Below are positions 1 to 7,339 of a stretch of DNA of 22,405 bases, piece by piece; the first letter of the stretch is position 1, and the number at the start of each line of letters is the position of its first letter. The notes beneath the pieces are model-generated. The model was not told the origin of the DNA and searched no databases. It saw nothing but the letters and a program-made list of their open reading frames with translations. This DNA comes from Planctomycetaceae bacterium UBA4655 (GTDB lineage: Bacteria; Planctomycetota; Planctomycetia; Pirellulales; UBA1268), in NCBI GenBank assembly GCA_002405515.1, contig DHLZ01000266.1, positions 1-22,405 of the forward strand, in the 5' to 3' direction. A program made the position numbers and the translations under genes.

Positions 1-208
1 CCGGCGAGCGGCACACGGGCGGCCCCGAACCCGCAGCGTTGACCGTGAGGGGCTGCCCGTGCCCAGGAGCCGGCGTATGCAGACGAGCGAAGCAAGGATT
101 GCGGAGCGAAGTCGGCATCCGAGCGAGCGGACCACAGCGATGGGCGAAGCGAGCGTCCGGCGATGGGCGGGGTCGCTCAAAGGCAACGGACAGCCCCGAA
201 CCCAGCAA
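1..208. other. Non-coding stretch with degenerate repeats
   Basis: No convincing gene is seen here. It lies downstream of rnc. The segment around 14-32 and the segment around 185-203 are near-identical direct copies ending in GCCCCGAACCC, and 49-64 (GGGGCTGCCCGTGCCC) is an imperfect inverted match to 182-197 (GGCAACGGACAGCCCC), about 13 of 16 positions. Between them lie several GAGCGAAGC/GAGCGAGCG-like words. This looks like an intergenic repeat cluster. The inverted arms could fold in an rnc read-through transcript, but there is no T-run to call a terminator. Confidence 0.4.
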
Positions 209-955
209 CTACGGCTGCGCCGGCCCGCCGGTGATCTCGACGAGTGCGTTCGAGGCGGCCCGCTGCTCCGCCTCCTTCTTGTTGCGGCCCCAGGCGGGCG
301 AGTAGCGGGTGGAGCCGATCTGGGCCGAGACCTGGAAGGTCTTGCTGTGGTCGGGGCCCGCCTCGCCGACGACCTCGTAGGTGGGCGTCACGCCGAAATC
401 CCGCTGCGAGAGCTGCTGGAGGATCGACTTGTGGTTCGACCCCTGCGCCCCGGAGGCGACGTTCACGATCTCCGGCGCCATGAAGCGGTCGATGAGCCGC
501 TTCGCGGGCTCCATGCCGCCGTCGAGGTAGATCGCCGCCACGAGCGACTCGAAGAGATCGGAGAGCACCGACGTCGGCACGGGGCGGTTCACCGCGAGGC
601 CCTTGCCCACGATGAGAAAGTCGATGAGTCCGAGCTCTTCACTGATCCGGCTGCACGTCTCCCGGCTCACGACCACCGACTTGATCCGCGTGAGATCCCC
701 CTCGAGCGATTCCGGGTAGAGCCGGTAGAGCGTTTCGCAGACGACGAAGCCGAGGATCGCGTCGCCGAGGAACTCGAGCCGTTCGTTCGAGGCGAGCCGG
801 TGCTGGGCCCCCGAGGCGTGCGTGATGGCGGCCACGAGAAGCGACTCGTCGCGGAATTCATAGCCGATCCGCCGCTGGCACTCGGCCAGGTCGATGCCTG
901 GGGCCGCTCCTCCGGGTGCGCCGCGGCCCGCGGTCGTGTCCTTTCGTGCTGCCAT
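209..955 (-). CDS. rnc: Ribonuclease III
   Basis: Endoribonuclease that cleaves double-stranded RNA, acting in rRNA processing and mRNA turnover in the cytoplasm. The 248-residue product has the RNase III signature NERLEFLGDAILGF at about residues 57-70. The second catalytic helix SDLFESLVAAIYLDGG (about 132-147) supplies Asp133 and Glu136, which match the Asp/Glu pair of the E. coli enzyme. A double-stranded-RNA-binding domain fills residues 167 to the end (SILQQLSQRD, then NKKEAEQRAASNAL). Length is normal for the family. The ATG at 955 was chosen because a GAGGA lies about 12 nt upstream and the residues before it look unlike the family; a longer frame to 1003 is open. It is divergent from htrA across a 177-bp gap. 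The catalytic set seems complete, so function is secure. Confidence 0.95.
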   Translation of the reverse strand: MAARKDTTAGRGAPGGAAPGIDLAECQRRIGYEFRDESLLVAAITHASGAQHRLASNERLEFLGDAILGFVVCETLYRLYPESLEGDLTRIKSVVVSRETCSRISEELGLIDFLIVGKGLAVNRPVPTSVLSDLFESLVAAIYLDGGMEPAKRLIDRFMAPEIVNVASGAQGSNHKSILQQLSQRDFGVTPTYEVVGEAGPDHSKTFQVSAQIGSTRYSPAWGRNKKEAEQRAASNALVEITGGPAQP

Positions 956-1098
956 CCTGCGGTTTTTCCTCACATGGCCCCGTTCGCCTGGCCCAGGAAA
1001 CACTACGGGCCGGTTTCACGGGCTGTCAACGGGCTCGAGCGGCCCGGGATGCTCCCTTTCGAACACCCGGCGGACCTCCTGCGTATCGAGCGTATGCG

Positions 1099-1104
1099 TA
1101 CAAT
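1099..1104 (+). promoter_or_regulatory. Possible -10 element for htrA
   Basis: TACAAT lies 28 nt before the htrA start codon in the rnc-htrA divergent gap. No good -35 hexamer is seen at the normal distance, so this is a weak call resting on the -10 match and position only. Confidence 0.3.
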
Positions 1105-1132
1105 CGTCGCACGAAAGGGAGGATTTTCTTTC

Positions 1133-2686
1133 ATGAGCACCAATCACCGGTTTGCATCGAGTTTTCGGATTCGGGGGTCGGCCTGCGGAGGCTTGGCGGC
1201 CCTCATGACGGTCGTGGCGGTCTCGTTCGGCCACGGCTCCGTGTCGGCTGACGAGCCGCCGGCCGTTGCCGAGGCCCGCAGCCACGCCACGGCATTGTCG
1301 AATGCCTTCCGCTTCGCTGCGGAAAAGGCCACGCCGAGCGTGGTCGTCGTCCGCAGCGAAACGAAGGCCCGCCGCGTCACCGCCGACAGGAATCCCCGGG
1401 GCGGCGGCCCTCGCGGGGGAGCCGAGAACCCGTTCAAGGGCACCCCATTCGAGGACTTCTTCAAGGATGGGATGCCGGAGGGCTTCGATTTTGGCGGCCC
1501 CGGCGGGCAGGGCATGCCGCGACGCAGCGGCGTGGGCTCCGGCGTGATCGTCGACCCGACCGGCATCGTCCTCACGAACAACCACGTCGTCGAGGGGGCC
1601 GACACGGTCACGGTCGAACTCTCCGACGGACGGAAATTCAAGGCACGCGAGATCAAGACCGATCCCGAGAGCGATTTGGCGGTCGTGAGGCTCGAGGGGA
1701 CCAACGACCTGCCCACCGCCAAGCTCGGCGACTCCGACACGCTCGAGATCGGGGACTGGGTGATCGCGATCGGGAATCCTTTCGAACTCGAGACGACCGT
1801 GAGCGCCGGCATCATCAGCGGCAAGGGCCGCGAGCTCGGCTCGATCCGCCGGGCGAAGTTCCTCCAGACCGACGCCGCGATCAATCCGGGCAACTCGGGT
1901 GGGCCGCTCGTGAATCTCGCCGGCGAGGTGGTCGGCATCAATACCGCCATCGCCAGCAACAGCGGGGGCTACCAGGGCATCGGGTTCGCGATTCCGGTCA
2001 ACCTCGCCAAGTGGGTGAGCGGCCAGCTCATTGCCAAGGGGGCGGTCGAGCGGGGCTACCTCGGTGTGTCGATCGGCCCGCTCGACGACGAGGCCGCCTC
2101 CAAGCTCGGCATCGCCGGCAAGAAGGGGGCGCTCGTCACCGAGGTCATGGAGGGCTCCCCGGCCGCCGCTGCGGGTCTCCAGGAACTCGACGTCGTCACG
2201 AGCTTCAACGGCACCCCGGTCGATGGGCCGCGATCGCTCCAGGAGGTGGTCGAACGCTCGGAGATCGGCAAGCCGCATACGGTCACGATCCTGCGGGACG
2301 GTCGCCTCGTGACCCTGAAGGTTTCAGTGAAGCCCCTCCCGGAATCCCTGGCCTCGAAGGGGCCGAGCGGGCCGAGGCTTGCACCGAGCGGGGAGAACAC
2401 GTTCTACTCCGCCGATCTCGGCCTCGAGGTCCGCAACAAGGACGCCGATGCGGAGAAAGCCTATCCCGGCTTCGAGGGCGTGGTCGTCGATCGGGTCGAT
2501 GCGGAAGGCCTCGCCGCCTCCCGAGGCGTCGCCCCGGGAATGCTCGTCCGGCGGGTCGGGAAGACGATGGTGAAGAGTGTTTCGGAGTTCGAGAAGGCGA
2601 TCGCGGGCGAAAAGGTGGAGAGCGGCGTGATGCTGCTCGTCCGCACGCCCCGTGGCAACCAGGTGGTGATTCTCCAGAAGGAGTGA
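1133..2686 (+). CDS. htrA: HtrA/Do-type periplasmic serine protease with two PDZ domains
   Basis: ATP-independent protease/chaperone of the envelope that degrades misfolded exported proteins. The 517-residue product starts with an N-terminal signal segment (hydrophobic about 18-33, likely cleavage near VSA at 37-39). A Gly/Phe-rich linker (about 88-130) precedes the trypsin-like domain. The triad is visible: His151 in TNNHVVEGA, Asp181 in SDLAVVRL, Ser255 in NPGNSGGPL. PDZ1 is at about 295-385 (GYLGVSIGPL) and PDZ2 at about 410-510 (EGVVVDRVDAEGLAASRGV). The ATG at 1133 has GGGAGG at 1117-1122, 10 nt upstream. The frame is open far upstream through the antisense of rnc, but that extension is not protein-like. 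pdxJ follows after 22 bp, so the two are probably co-transcribed. Confidence 0.93.
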   Translation: MSTNHRFASSFRIRGSACGGLAALMTVVAVSFGHGSVSADEPPAVAEARSHATALSNAFRFAAEKATPSVVVVRSETKARRVTADRNPRGGGPRGGAENPFKGTPFEDFFKDGMPEGFDFGGPGGQGMPRRSGVGSGVIVDPTGIVLTNNHVVEGADTVTVELSDGRKFKAREIKTDPESDLAVVRLEGTNDLPTAKLGDSDTLEIGDWVIAIGNPFELETTVSAGIISGKGRELGSIRRAKFLQTDAAINPGNSGGPLVNLAGEVVGINTAIASNSGGYQGIGFAIPVNLAKWVSGQLIAKGAVERGYLGVSIGPLDDEAASKLGIAGKKGALVTEVMEGSPAAAAGLQELDVVTSFNGTPVDGPRSLQEVVERSEIGKPHTVTILRDGRLVTLKVSVKPLPESLASKGPSGPRLAPSGENTFYSADLGLEVRNKDADAEKAYPGFEGVVVDRVDAEGLAASRGVAPGMLVRRVGKTMVKSVSEFEKAIAGEKVESGVMLLVRTPRGNQVVILQKE

Positions 2687-2690
2687 CGTC

Positions 2691-2702
2691 GGGGCCGGCC
2701 CC
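2691..2702. repeat. 12-bp perfect palindrome between htrA and pdxJ
   Basis: GGGGCCGGCCCC fills most of the 22-bp gap between the htrA stop and the pdxJ start. In RNA it could form a four-pair stem with a CCGG loop. It has no T-run, so it is not an intrinsic terminator. Confidence 0.6.
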
Positions 2703-2708
2703 GCAGGA

Positions 2709-3422
2709 ATGGCGACCCTCGGCGTCAACATCGACCACGTGGCCACGATCCGGCAGGCACGCCGCACCGTGGAGCCGGATCCCGTCTGGGCGGCGGCGCT
2801 CGCCGAACTCGGCGGCGCCGACGCCATCACGGTTCACCTCCGGGAGGACCGCCGGCACATCCAGGATCGGGATCTCGAGGTGCTCCGCCGCACGGTGCAG
2901 GTGAAGCTGAACCTCGAGTGCGCGATCGCGCCGGAGATGGTCGCCATCGCCTGCCGGGTGAAGCCCGACCAGGTGACGCTCGTGCCGGAGCGGCGGGAGG
3001 AGGTGACGACAGAGGGGGGCCTCGACGTCGTCGGCAGCCGTGAGCCGACGGCCGAAGCGGTCCGCCGCCTCCGCGACGCCGGGATCGCCGTCTCGCTCTT
3101 CATCGACCCCGACGCCCGCCAGATCGACGCCGCGGTGGACCTCGCGGCGAAGGCCGTGGAGCTCCACACCGGCTGCTACGCCAACGAGACCGATGACGCG
3201 GGCCGACACGCCCGGCTCGTCGAGCTCTCGCGGGCCGGGGCGATGGCCAGGCAGGCGGGGCTCGCGCTCGCCGCCGGCCACGGGCTCACCTATCGCAACG
3301 TCGTCCCGGTGGCCCGGCTCGACGGCATGGGGGAGCTCAACATCGGCCACTCGATCGTGTCGAGGGCCGTGCTCGTCGGGTTCACGCAGGCCGTCCGCGA
3401 GATGAAGGCCCTGATCGGCTAA
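2709..3422 (+). CDS. pdxJ: Pyridoxine 5'-phosphate synthase
   Basis: Condenses 1-deoxy-D-xylulose 5-phosphate with 3-amino-2-oxopropyl phosphate to make pyridoxine 5'-phosphate, the last ring-forming step of the DXP-dependent vitamin B6 pathway. The 237-residue product matches the family along its length: VNIDHVATIRQARR (about 6-19), HLREDRRHI (43-51), LNLE with Glu70, TTEGGLDV, ELHTGCYAN (family usually ELHTGAYA) and AGHGLTYRNV near the C-terminus. The start is fixed by the conserved N-terminus. The nearest AGGA directly abuts the ATG, too close for a normal Shine-Dalgarno; a stronger AAGGAG sits at 2678-2683 over the htrA stop. This suggests translation coupled to htrA. Its stop codon overlaps the stop of the convergent oxidoreductase gene. 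Confidence 0.96.
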   Translation: MATLGVNIDHVATIRQARRTVEPDPVWAAALAELGGADAITVHLREDRRHIQDRDLEVLRRTVQVKLNLECAIAPEMVAIACRVKPDQVTLVPERREEVTTEGGLDVVGSREPTAEAVRRLRDAGIAVSLFIDPDARQIDAAVDLAAKAVELHTGCYANETDDAGRHARLVELSRAGAMARQAGLALAAGHGLTYRNVVPVARLDGMGELNIGHSIVSRAVLVGFTQAVREMKALIG

Positions 3423-4825
3423 TCAGCCGCCCGCTCGCCGCGATATTCGTACTTGAACTTGCCGGGGTTCGGCGTGGGATACCGCCCATCCGCGTCGGCG
3501 ACGAGCGGCGCCGGAGACTGGTCGGTGAGGCTGTCCACACCGGCGGTGAGGTCGTCGGGGCAGTTCATCATTTCGTCGTAGGTGACCAGCCGGCCGGTAT
3601 GCGCGGCAAACCGCCCCATCGCCGTGACGAGGCTGGCCTCGGCACCGCGCACGGCCTCGTTGTAGGGCTCGTCGGCGAGAATCGCGGCGACGAGGTGCTC
3701 CCACTCGCGTTTATAAGGATTCGCCTCCGGCTGCGGCGCCGCCCAGGCGATCCGGTCCTTCTCCATCTTCTGACCGTTGTAGATCGTCGACTTCGCCGGA
3801 GAGTGGCCGCTGCCGGAGATCGTGAAGGCGCCCTTCGATCCCTGACCAAAGACACCGAACTGCTGCCGGCAGTTCGGCATGACCCGGCCGGAGTAGAAGA
3901 ACTTGGCCCCGTCGGGAAACGTGTACTCGACGGAATAGCTGTCGAAGTTCTGGTCGTCGATCTTGCCGCGGTAGTGCCGGCCACCGGTCGCCTCGGCGGA
4001 AACGGGCCAGGCGTCCTTCATCCACGACACTTCATCGACGTGATGGACGTAGTAGTCGCTGAAGATGCCGCCGCTCGCCCAGAGAAAACTGTGAAACCGC
4101 TTCACCTGCCAGAGCAGCTCGCTCATGTCGCCGCGGCCGGGGGCGAGCTCGAGGCTGTGGGGAGGGTTGTGCTCCCGGTAGCCACGGAAGGCGATGAGTT
4201 CGCCGGCCTCGCCGTTTCGCAGCCGAGAGAAAAGCTCCCGCCGCGCGTCGCAGTGACGGCACATGAGACCGACGCCGACCTTCAGCTTCTTGGCATCGGC
4301 CTTCGCCGCCAGCTCGATGATACGCTTCGTGCTCGGGCCGTCGATCGAGACCGGCTTCTCCATGAACGTGTGCACGCCCTTCTCGATCGCGTAGGCGAAG
4401 TGGGGGGCGCGGAAGGCCGGCGGCGTCGCGAAGATCGCGATGTCGCCGGGCCGCAGGCAGTCGATCGCCTTCTTGAAGGCGTCGAAGCCGACGAACTTCC
4501 TCTCGTCGGGCACGTCGATGCGTTCCTTGAACTGCGAGTCGAGCGACCGCTTCACGATGTCGATGCGGTCCTTGAAGACGTCGCCCATCGCCACGAGCTT
4601 GATCGGCGCCCCCGCCACCGAGAGCGCGTTGACCGCCGCCCCGCCCCCACGGCCGCCGCAGCCGATGAGCGCGAGGCGGATCTCGTCATTCCCCGCGGCA
4701 TGAACGCGGGGAAGACCTTCACCGGCGAACACGGCCGCTGCGGCAGTCGCCGTCGCCGCCCCGGATCCCAGAAACTCGCGTCGCGAAGCCTGTCGGACGT
4801 CGTCGCGGGATGGATTGTTGCTCAT
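3419..4825 (-). CDS. Tat-exported Gfo/Idh/MocA-family oxidoreductase
   Basis: Predicted NAD(P)-dependent oxidoreductase acting on a sugar or cyclitol; the substrate cannot be read from sequence. The 468-residue product opens with a twin-arginine signal (SRREFLGSG at about 14-22, then an Ala-rich stretch), so it is probably exported folded. The Rossmann motif LALIGCGGRGGG (51-62) and the family's EKP motif (156-158, MEKPVSIDG) are present, followed by the C-terminal Gfo/Idh/MocA domain (HHVDEVSWMKDAWPV and onward). The ATG at 4825 was chosen because the Tat signal begins just after it; the frame is open to 4927. It lies 58 bp after the aldolase-like gene on the same strand, a likely operon. 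Large families of Tat-signal members are typical of planctomycetes. Its stop overlaps the pdxJ stop by 3-4 bp. Confidence 0.9.
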   Translation of the reverse strand: MSNNPSRDDVRQASRREFLGSGAATATAAAAVFAGEGLPRVHAAGNDEIRLALIGCGGRGGGAAVNALSVAGAPIKLVAMGDVFKDRIDIVKRSLDSQFKERIDVPDERKFVGFDAFKKAIDCLRPGDIAIFATPPAFRAPHFAYAIEKGVHTFMEKPVSIDGPSTKRIIELAAKADAKKLKVGVGLMCRHCDARRELFSRLRNGEAGELIAFRGYREHNPPHSLELAPGRGDMSELLWQVKRFHSFLWASGGIFSDYYVHHVDEVSWMKDAWPVSAEATGGRHYRGKIDDQNFDSYSVEYTFPDGAKFFYSGRVMPNCRQQFGVFGQGSKGAFTISGSGHSPAKSTIYNGQKMEKDRIAWAAPQPEANPYKREWEHLVAAILADEPYNEAVRGAEASLVTAMGRFAAHTGRLVTYDEMMNCPDDLTAGVDSLTDQSPAPLVADADGRYPTPNPGKFKYEYRGERAAD

Positions 4826-4883
4826 GAGAGGGAACGCTCCGTTGGATTGACCTTGGGCTTGCTTCGGATGATTTTCGAAACGA

Positions 4884-6005
4884 TCAGGCCCGGGAAGTTT
4901 GGGTCCGAGAAGATTGGGAATAGGCACTCGTCACGTCGGTCCGCGTGAGATCCTCATCGAGCGAACGACGTGGCCGGATGCCCTGCTTTGCCAGCTCTGA
5001 ATGATACATCCGGACCCCCTCCTCCGCCGAAATATCATCGTCGGCCACGGCTCGGAGAATCCGGACGAACAGCAGCTGATCTTCGGCGGCGTTGATCTTG
5101 CGGCCGAAGAGGGCGACGCGGGCCCCGCTCCGCTTCGCCTCGGCGACGAGGCCGAAGGCGTCGTGCGTCGTGCCGGCGCCCCCGCCCAGGATCCCGACCA
5201 CGACCGACCGGTCATAGGCGACGAGCTGCTCGGTGACCTCCGGGCCCAGGAACGGAATCTTGAGGAAGATCGGCCGCCCCGACCGAGGCACGCCGGCGAG
5301 GCACCTCGCGACATGATCGGCCAGAAACCGGGCGATGCCGCGGGGGCCGCCGATGGACGCCGGCGAACCCGCCCGAGCCGCATTCGGAAAGAAGACCTCG
5401 AGGAAGTGCCGAAACCCGGCCCGCTCCGCCTCCAGCCGGAATTCCCTGTAGGCCGACAGCATCGTCCGGTCGAGTTCGGTGTCGTCGTTGAGCGTGAGTG
5501 AAAAGAGCCCGAGGTTCGCGCCGCGTTTTCCTTCCACGGCCTCCCGCTCGGCCTCCGGACCACATGCCACGCGGCCGCAGCGGGCCTGCGGGATCGTCGT
5601 CGTCGAGAATGGCAGGGCCGGCTGCTTCCCGTAGCCGCCCGTGCCGGTCGCCAGCCAGATGTCGGTGGTGTCGTTCATCCGCACGGCCGGCGTCACGGCC
5701 GACTCGGCGAACAGCCGCTCCTCGACTGCCAACAGCTCGCTCGTGCTCCCGCTCATGAGCATGATGTCAACGAGCCCCTGCCGCACGATCTCACGGATGC
5801 GGTCTCGATACTCATGGATCGAGAAGAAGGGACCGCTCGCGGCGTCGCCGCCGGGCCTCACGCCGGGGGCCGCGAGGCCAAACGCCATGTCGGCGTCCTT
5901 CGCGTCGGCGAGCAGGAAGTCGCGGCAGGACGATTCCGCCACGATCCTGGCGAGCTTGATGTCGAGCGATTTCTGCACGGGGATTTCCTTGGATGCGGGC
6001 GACAT
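4884..6005 (-). CDS. Putative class I aldolase-like (DeoC/LacD-type) TIM-barrel protein
   Basis: 373 residues, with no certain function. The second half reads like a TIM-barrel aldolase: FLKIPFLGPEV (about 247-257, Lys249 a candidate Schiff-base residue), VVVGILGGGAGTTHDAFG (268-285, a Gly-rich loop such as binds phosphate) and ALFGRKINAAED (298-309). The middle holds NLGLFSLTLNDDTELDR, possibly the strand region before the substrate pocket. No signal peptide is seen, so it is probably cytoplasmic. The ATG at 6005 was preferred over an upstream frame (to 6125) whose residues look random. It is first in a two-gene minus-strand unit with the Gfo/Idh oxidoreductase and divergent from the isomerase-like gene, which fits sugar degradation. 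The family call is by motif feel; the Lys assignment is inference. Confidence 0.6.
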   Translation of the reverse strand: MSPASKEIPVQKSLDIKLARIVAESSCRDFLLADAKDADMAFGLAAPGVRPGGDAASGPFFSIHEYRDRIREIVRQGLVDIMLMSGSTSELLAVEERLFAESAVTPAVRMNDTTDIWLATGTGGYGKQPALPFSTTTIPQARCGRVACGPEAEREAVEGKRGANLGLFSLTLNDDTELDRTMLSAYREFRLEAERAGFRHFLEVFFPNAARAGSPASIGGPRGIARFLADHVARCLAGVPRSGRPIFLKIPFLGPEVTEQLVAYDRSVVVGILGGGAGTTHDAFGLVAEAKRSGARVALFGRKINAAEDQLLFVRILRAVADDDISAEEGVRMYHSELAKQGIRPRRSLDEDLTRTDVTSAYSQSSRTQTSRA

Positions 6006-6143
6006 CGCAGCATACCCAAACCCCGGCCGCCGCCATGCCGGGGCTTTTTCCCGCTGTTGGGGAAACAAATCGGTCTTGCCACCGGGTCCGCTCTCATTTT
6101 TTGGCATCTTTTTCCCGAAATTCACAAACGGCCCCGGGTACGG

Positions 6144-6149
6144 TATCGT
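6144..6149 (+). promoter_or_regulatory. Possible -10 element upstream of the isomerase-like gene
   Basis: TATCGT lies about 45 nt before the isomerase-like start in the 189-bp divergent gap. It resembles TATCAT and TATCTT found ahead of other genes here. There is no clear -35, so the call is weak. Confidence 0.2.
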
Positions 6150-6194
6150 TCCGAACTCGCCCCCGATTTCCCATTCCCCGAGAGACTCCTTCCG

Positions 6195-7232
6195 ATGCCT
6201 GCTGCCGCTTACCGCTTTTCACTCGGACCGTGGAACATTGGACGCGGTGCCGACCCGTTCGGCCCGGTCGTGCGGCCCGCCGTTTCGTTCGACGACGTGC
6301 TCAAGACGGCCGTCGAACTCGGCTTCGAGGGAATCCAGTTCCACGACGACGACGCGGTGCCCGACCTCGAGAACCTTTCTCCCTCGAAGATCGTCGCCGA
6401 GGCGGAGGCGATGAAGCGGAAGCTCGACGGGCTGGGGCTCGTGGCGGAATTCGTCGCCCCCCGCCTCTGGGAGCACCCCAGCGGCATCGACGGCGGCTAC
6501 ACCTCGAACGACCCCGCGGCGAGGAAGTGGGCGATCGAGCGGTCGAAGCGGTCGGTGGACGTCGCGATGGCGCTCGGCTGCGACCTGATCGTGCTGTGGC
6601 CTGCCCGCGAGGGCACGGCCGTCCGCGAGAGCAAGAATCCGGTCACGGCGTCGGCCCAGCTGATCGAGGCGATCAACGCGATCCTCGCGGCGAACCCGAA
6701 GGCGAGGATCGCGATCGAGCCGAAGCCCAACGAGCCGGTCGACCATGCCTTCATCCCGACGATCGGCCATGCCCTCGCGCTCGGCAGCCGCTCGGCCGAT
6801 CCCGCGCGGGTGGGCGTGCTCATCGAGACCGCGCACGCGATCCTCGCCGGCCTCGATCCTTCCGACGAGATGGGCTTCGCCCTCGCGGCCGGCAAGCTCT
6901 GGGGCGTGCACCTCAACGACCAGAACGGCCTGAAGTTCGACCAGGACAAGGTCTTCGGCGCCGCCAACCTGCGAAGCGCCTTCGACCAGGTGCGGGTGCT
7001 CGAGCAGGGCGGCTACGCCGCCACGGGCCGGTTCGTCGGGTTCGACGTGAAGGCCCAGCGGACGCAGAAGGCCGAGGCGGCCACGGCGCACCTCGCCACG
7101 AGCAAGGCGGTGTTCCTGAGGCTCGTCGAGAAGGCCCGCTCCTTCCCTGAAACAACCGCCGCACAGTGCATCGCCGCCCGCGACTACGAGGCTCTCGAGC
7201 GGCTCGTGCTCGAGCACCTGCTCGGCGGGTGA
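6195..7232 (+). CDS. Class I xylose isomerase-like TIM-barrel protein
   Basis: Predicted metal-dependent aldose-ketose isomerase of the xylose isomerase superfamily. At 345 residues it is shorter than the roughly 390 of actinobacterial XylA, mainly at the C-terminus. Visible active-site equivalents (Streptomyces/Actinoplanes numbering in brackets): Trp13 (W16), His50 and Asp53 in FHDDD (H54, D57), Trp135 (W137), Glu175 and Lys177 in IEPKPNEP (E181, K183), Glu211 and His214 in ETAH (E217, H220), Asp249 and Asp251 in FDQD (D255, D257), Asp284 in FDVKAQRT (D287). The position of metal ligand D245 (HIDLNGQNG) is His239 here (GVHLNDQNG). That change leaves the true substrate open. The ATG at 6195 begins at the conserved N-terminus; no strong Shine-Dalgarno is seen. 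It is divergent from the aldolase/oxidoreductase pair. Confidence 0.85.
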   Translation: MPAAAYRFSLGPWNIGRGADPFGPVVRPAVSFDDVLKTAVELGFEGIQFHDDDAVPDLENLSPSKIVAEAEAMKRKLDGLGLVAEFVAPRLWEHPSGIDGGYTSNDPAARKWAIERSKRSVDVAMALGCDLIVLWPAREGTAVRESKNPVTASAQLIEAINAILAANPKARIAIEPKPNEPVDHAFIPTIGHALALGSRSADPARVGVLIETAHAILAGLDPSDEMGFALAAGKLWGVHLNDQNGLKFDQDKVFGAANLRSAFDQVRVLEQGGYAATGRFVGFDVKAQRTQKAEAATAHLATSKAVFLRLVEKARSFPETTAAQCIAARDYEALERLVLEHLLGG

Positions 7233-7293
7233 ATCGCCGGACCAGCGAGGCATGCGAGCCCACCCGGGCTCGCCTCCCGACCGATCCTGAAGC

Positions 7294-7299
7294 TATCAT
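7294..7299 (+). promoter_or_regulatory. Possible -10 element upstream of the PSD1 gene
   Basis: TATCAT, preceded by GC, lies about 40 nt before the start of the PSCyt/PSD1 gene in a 107-bp gap. No matching -35 is evident. Confidence 0.25.
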
Positions 7300-7339
7300 T
7301 TTGTGCGGGCGGTTTGCCGACGCCGCCAGGAACATGACC

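Noticed and set aside
59..1132. Long open extension of the htrA frame, antisense to rnc
   Set aside because: It mirrors the codon pattern of rnc in a GC-rich genome, lacks protein-like features, and the ATG at 1133 has a good Shine-Dalgarno and signal peptide.
1016..2278. 420-codon minus-strand frame opposite htrA
   Set aside because: Composition is rich in Arg, Asp, His and Gly as expected of an antisense shadow, and the plus-strand protease is unambiguous.
3599..4948. 449-codon plus-strand frame opposite the Gfo/Idh gene
   Set aside because: Shadow frame; the minus-strand product has clear Rossmann and Tat motifs.
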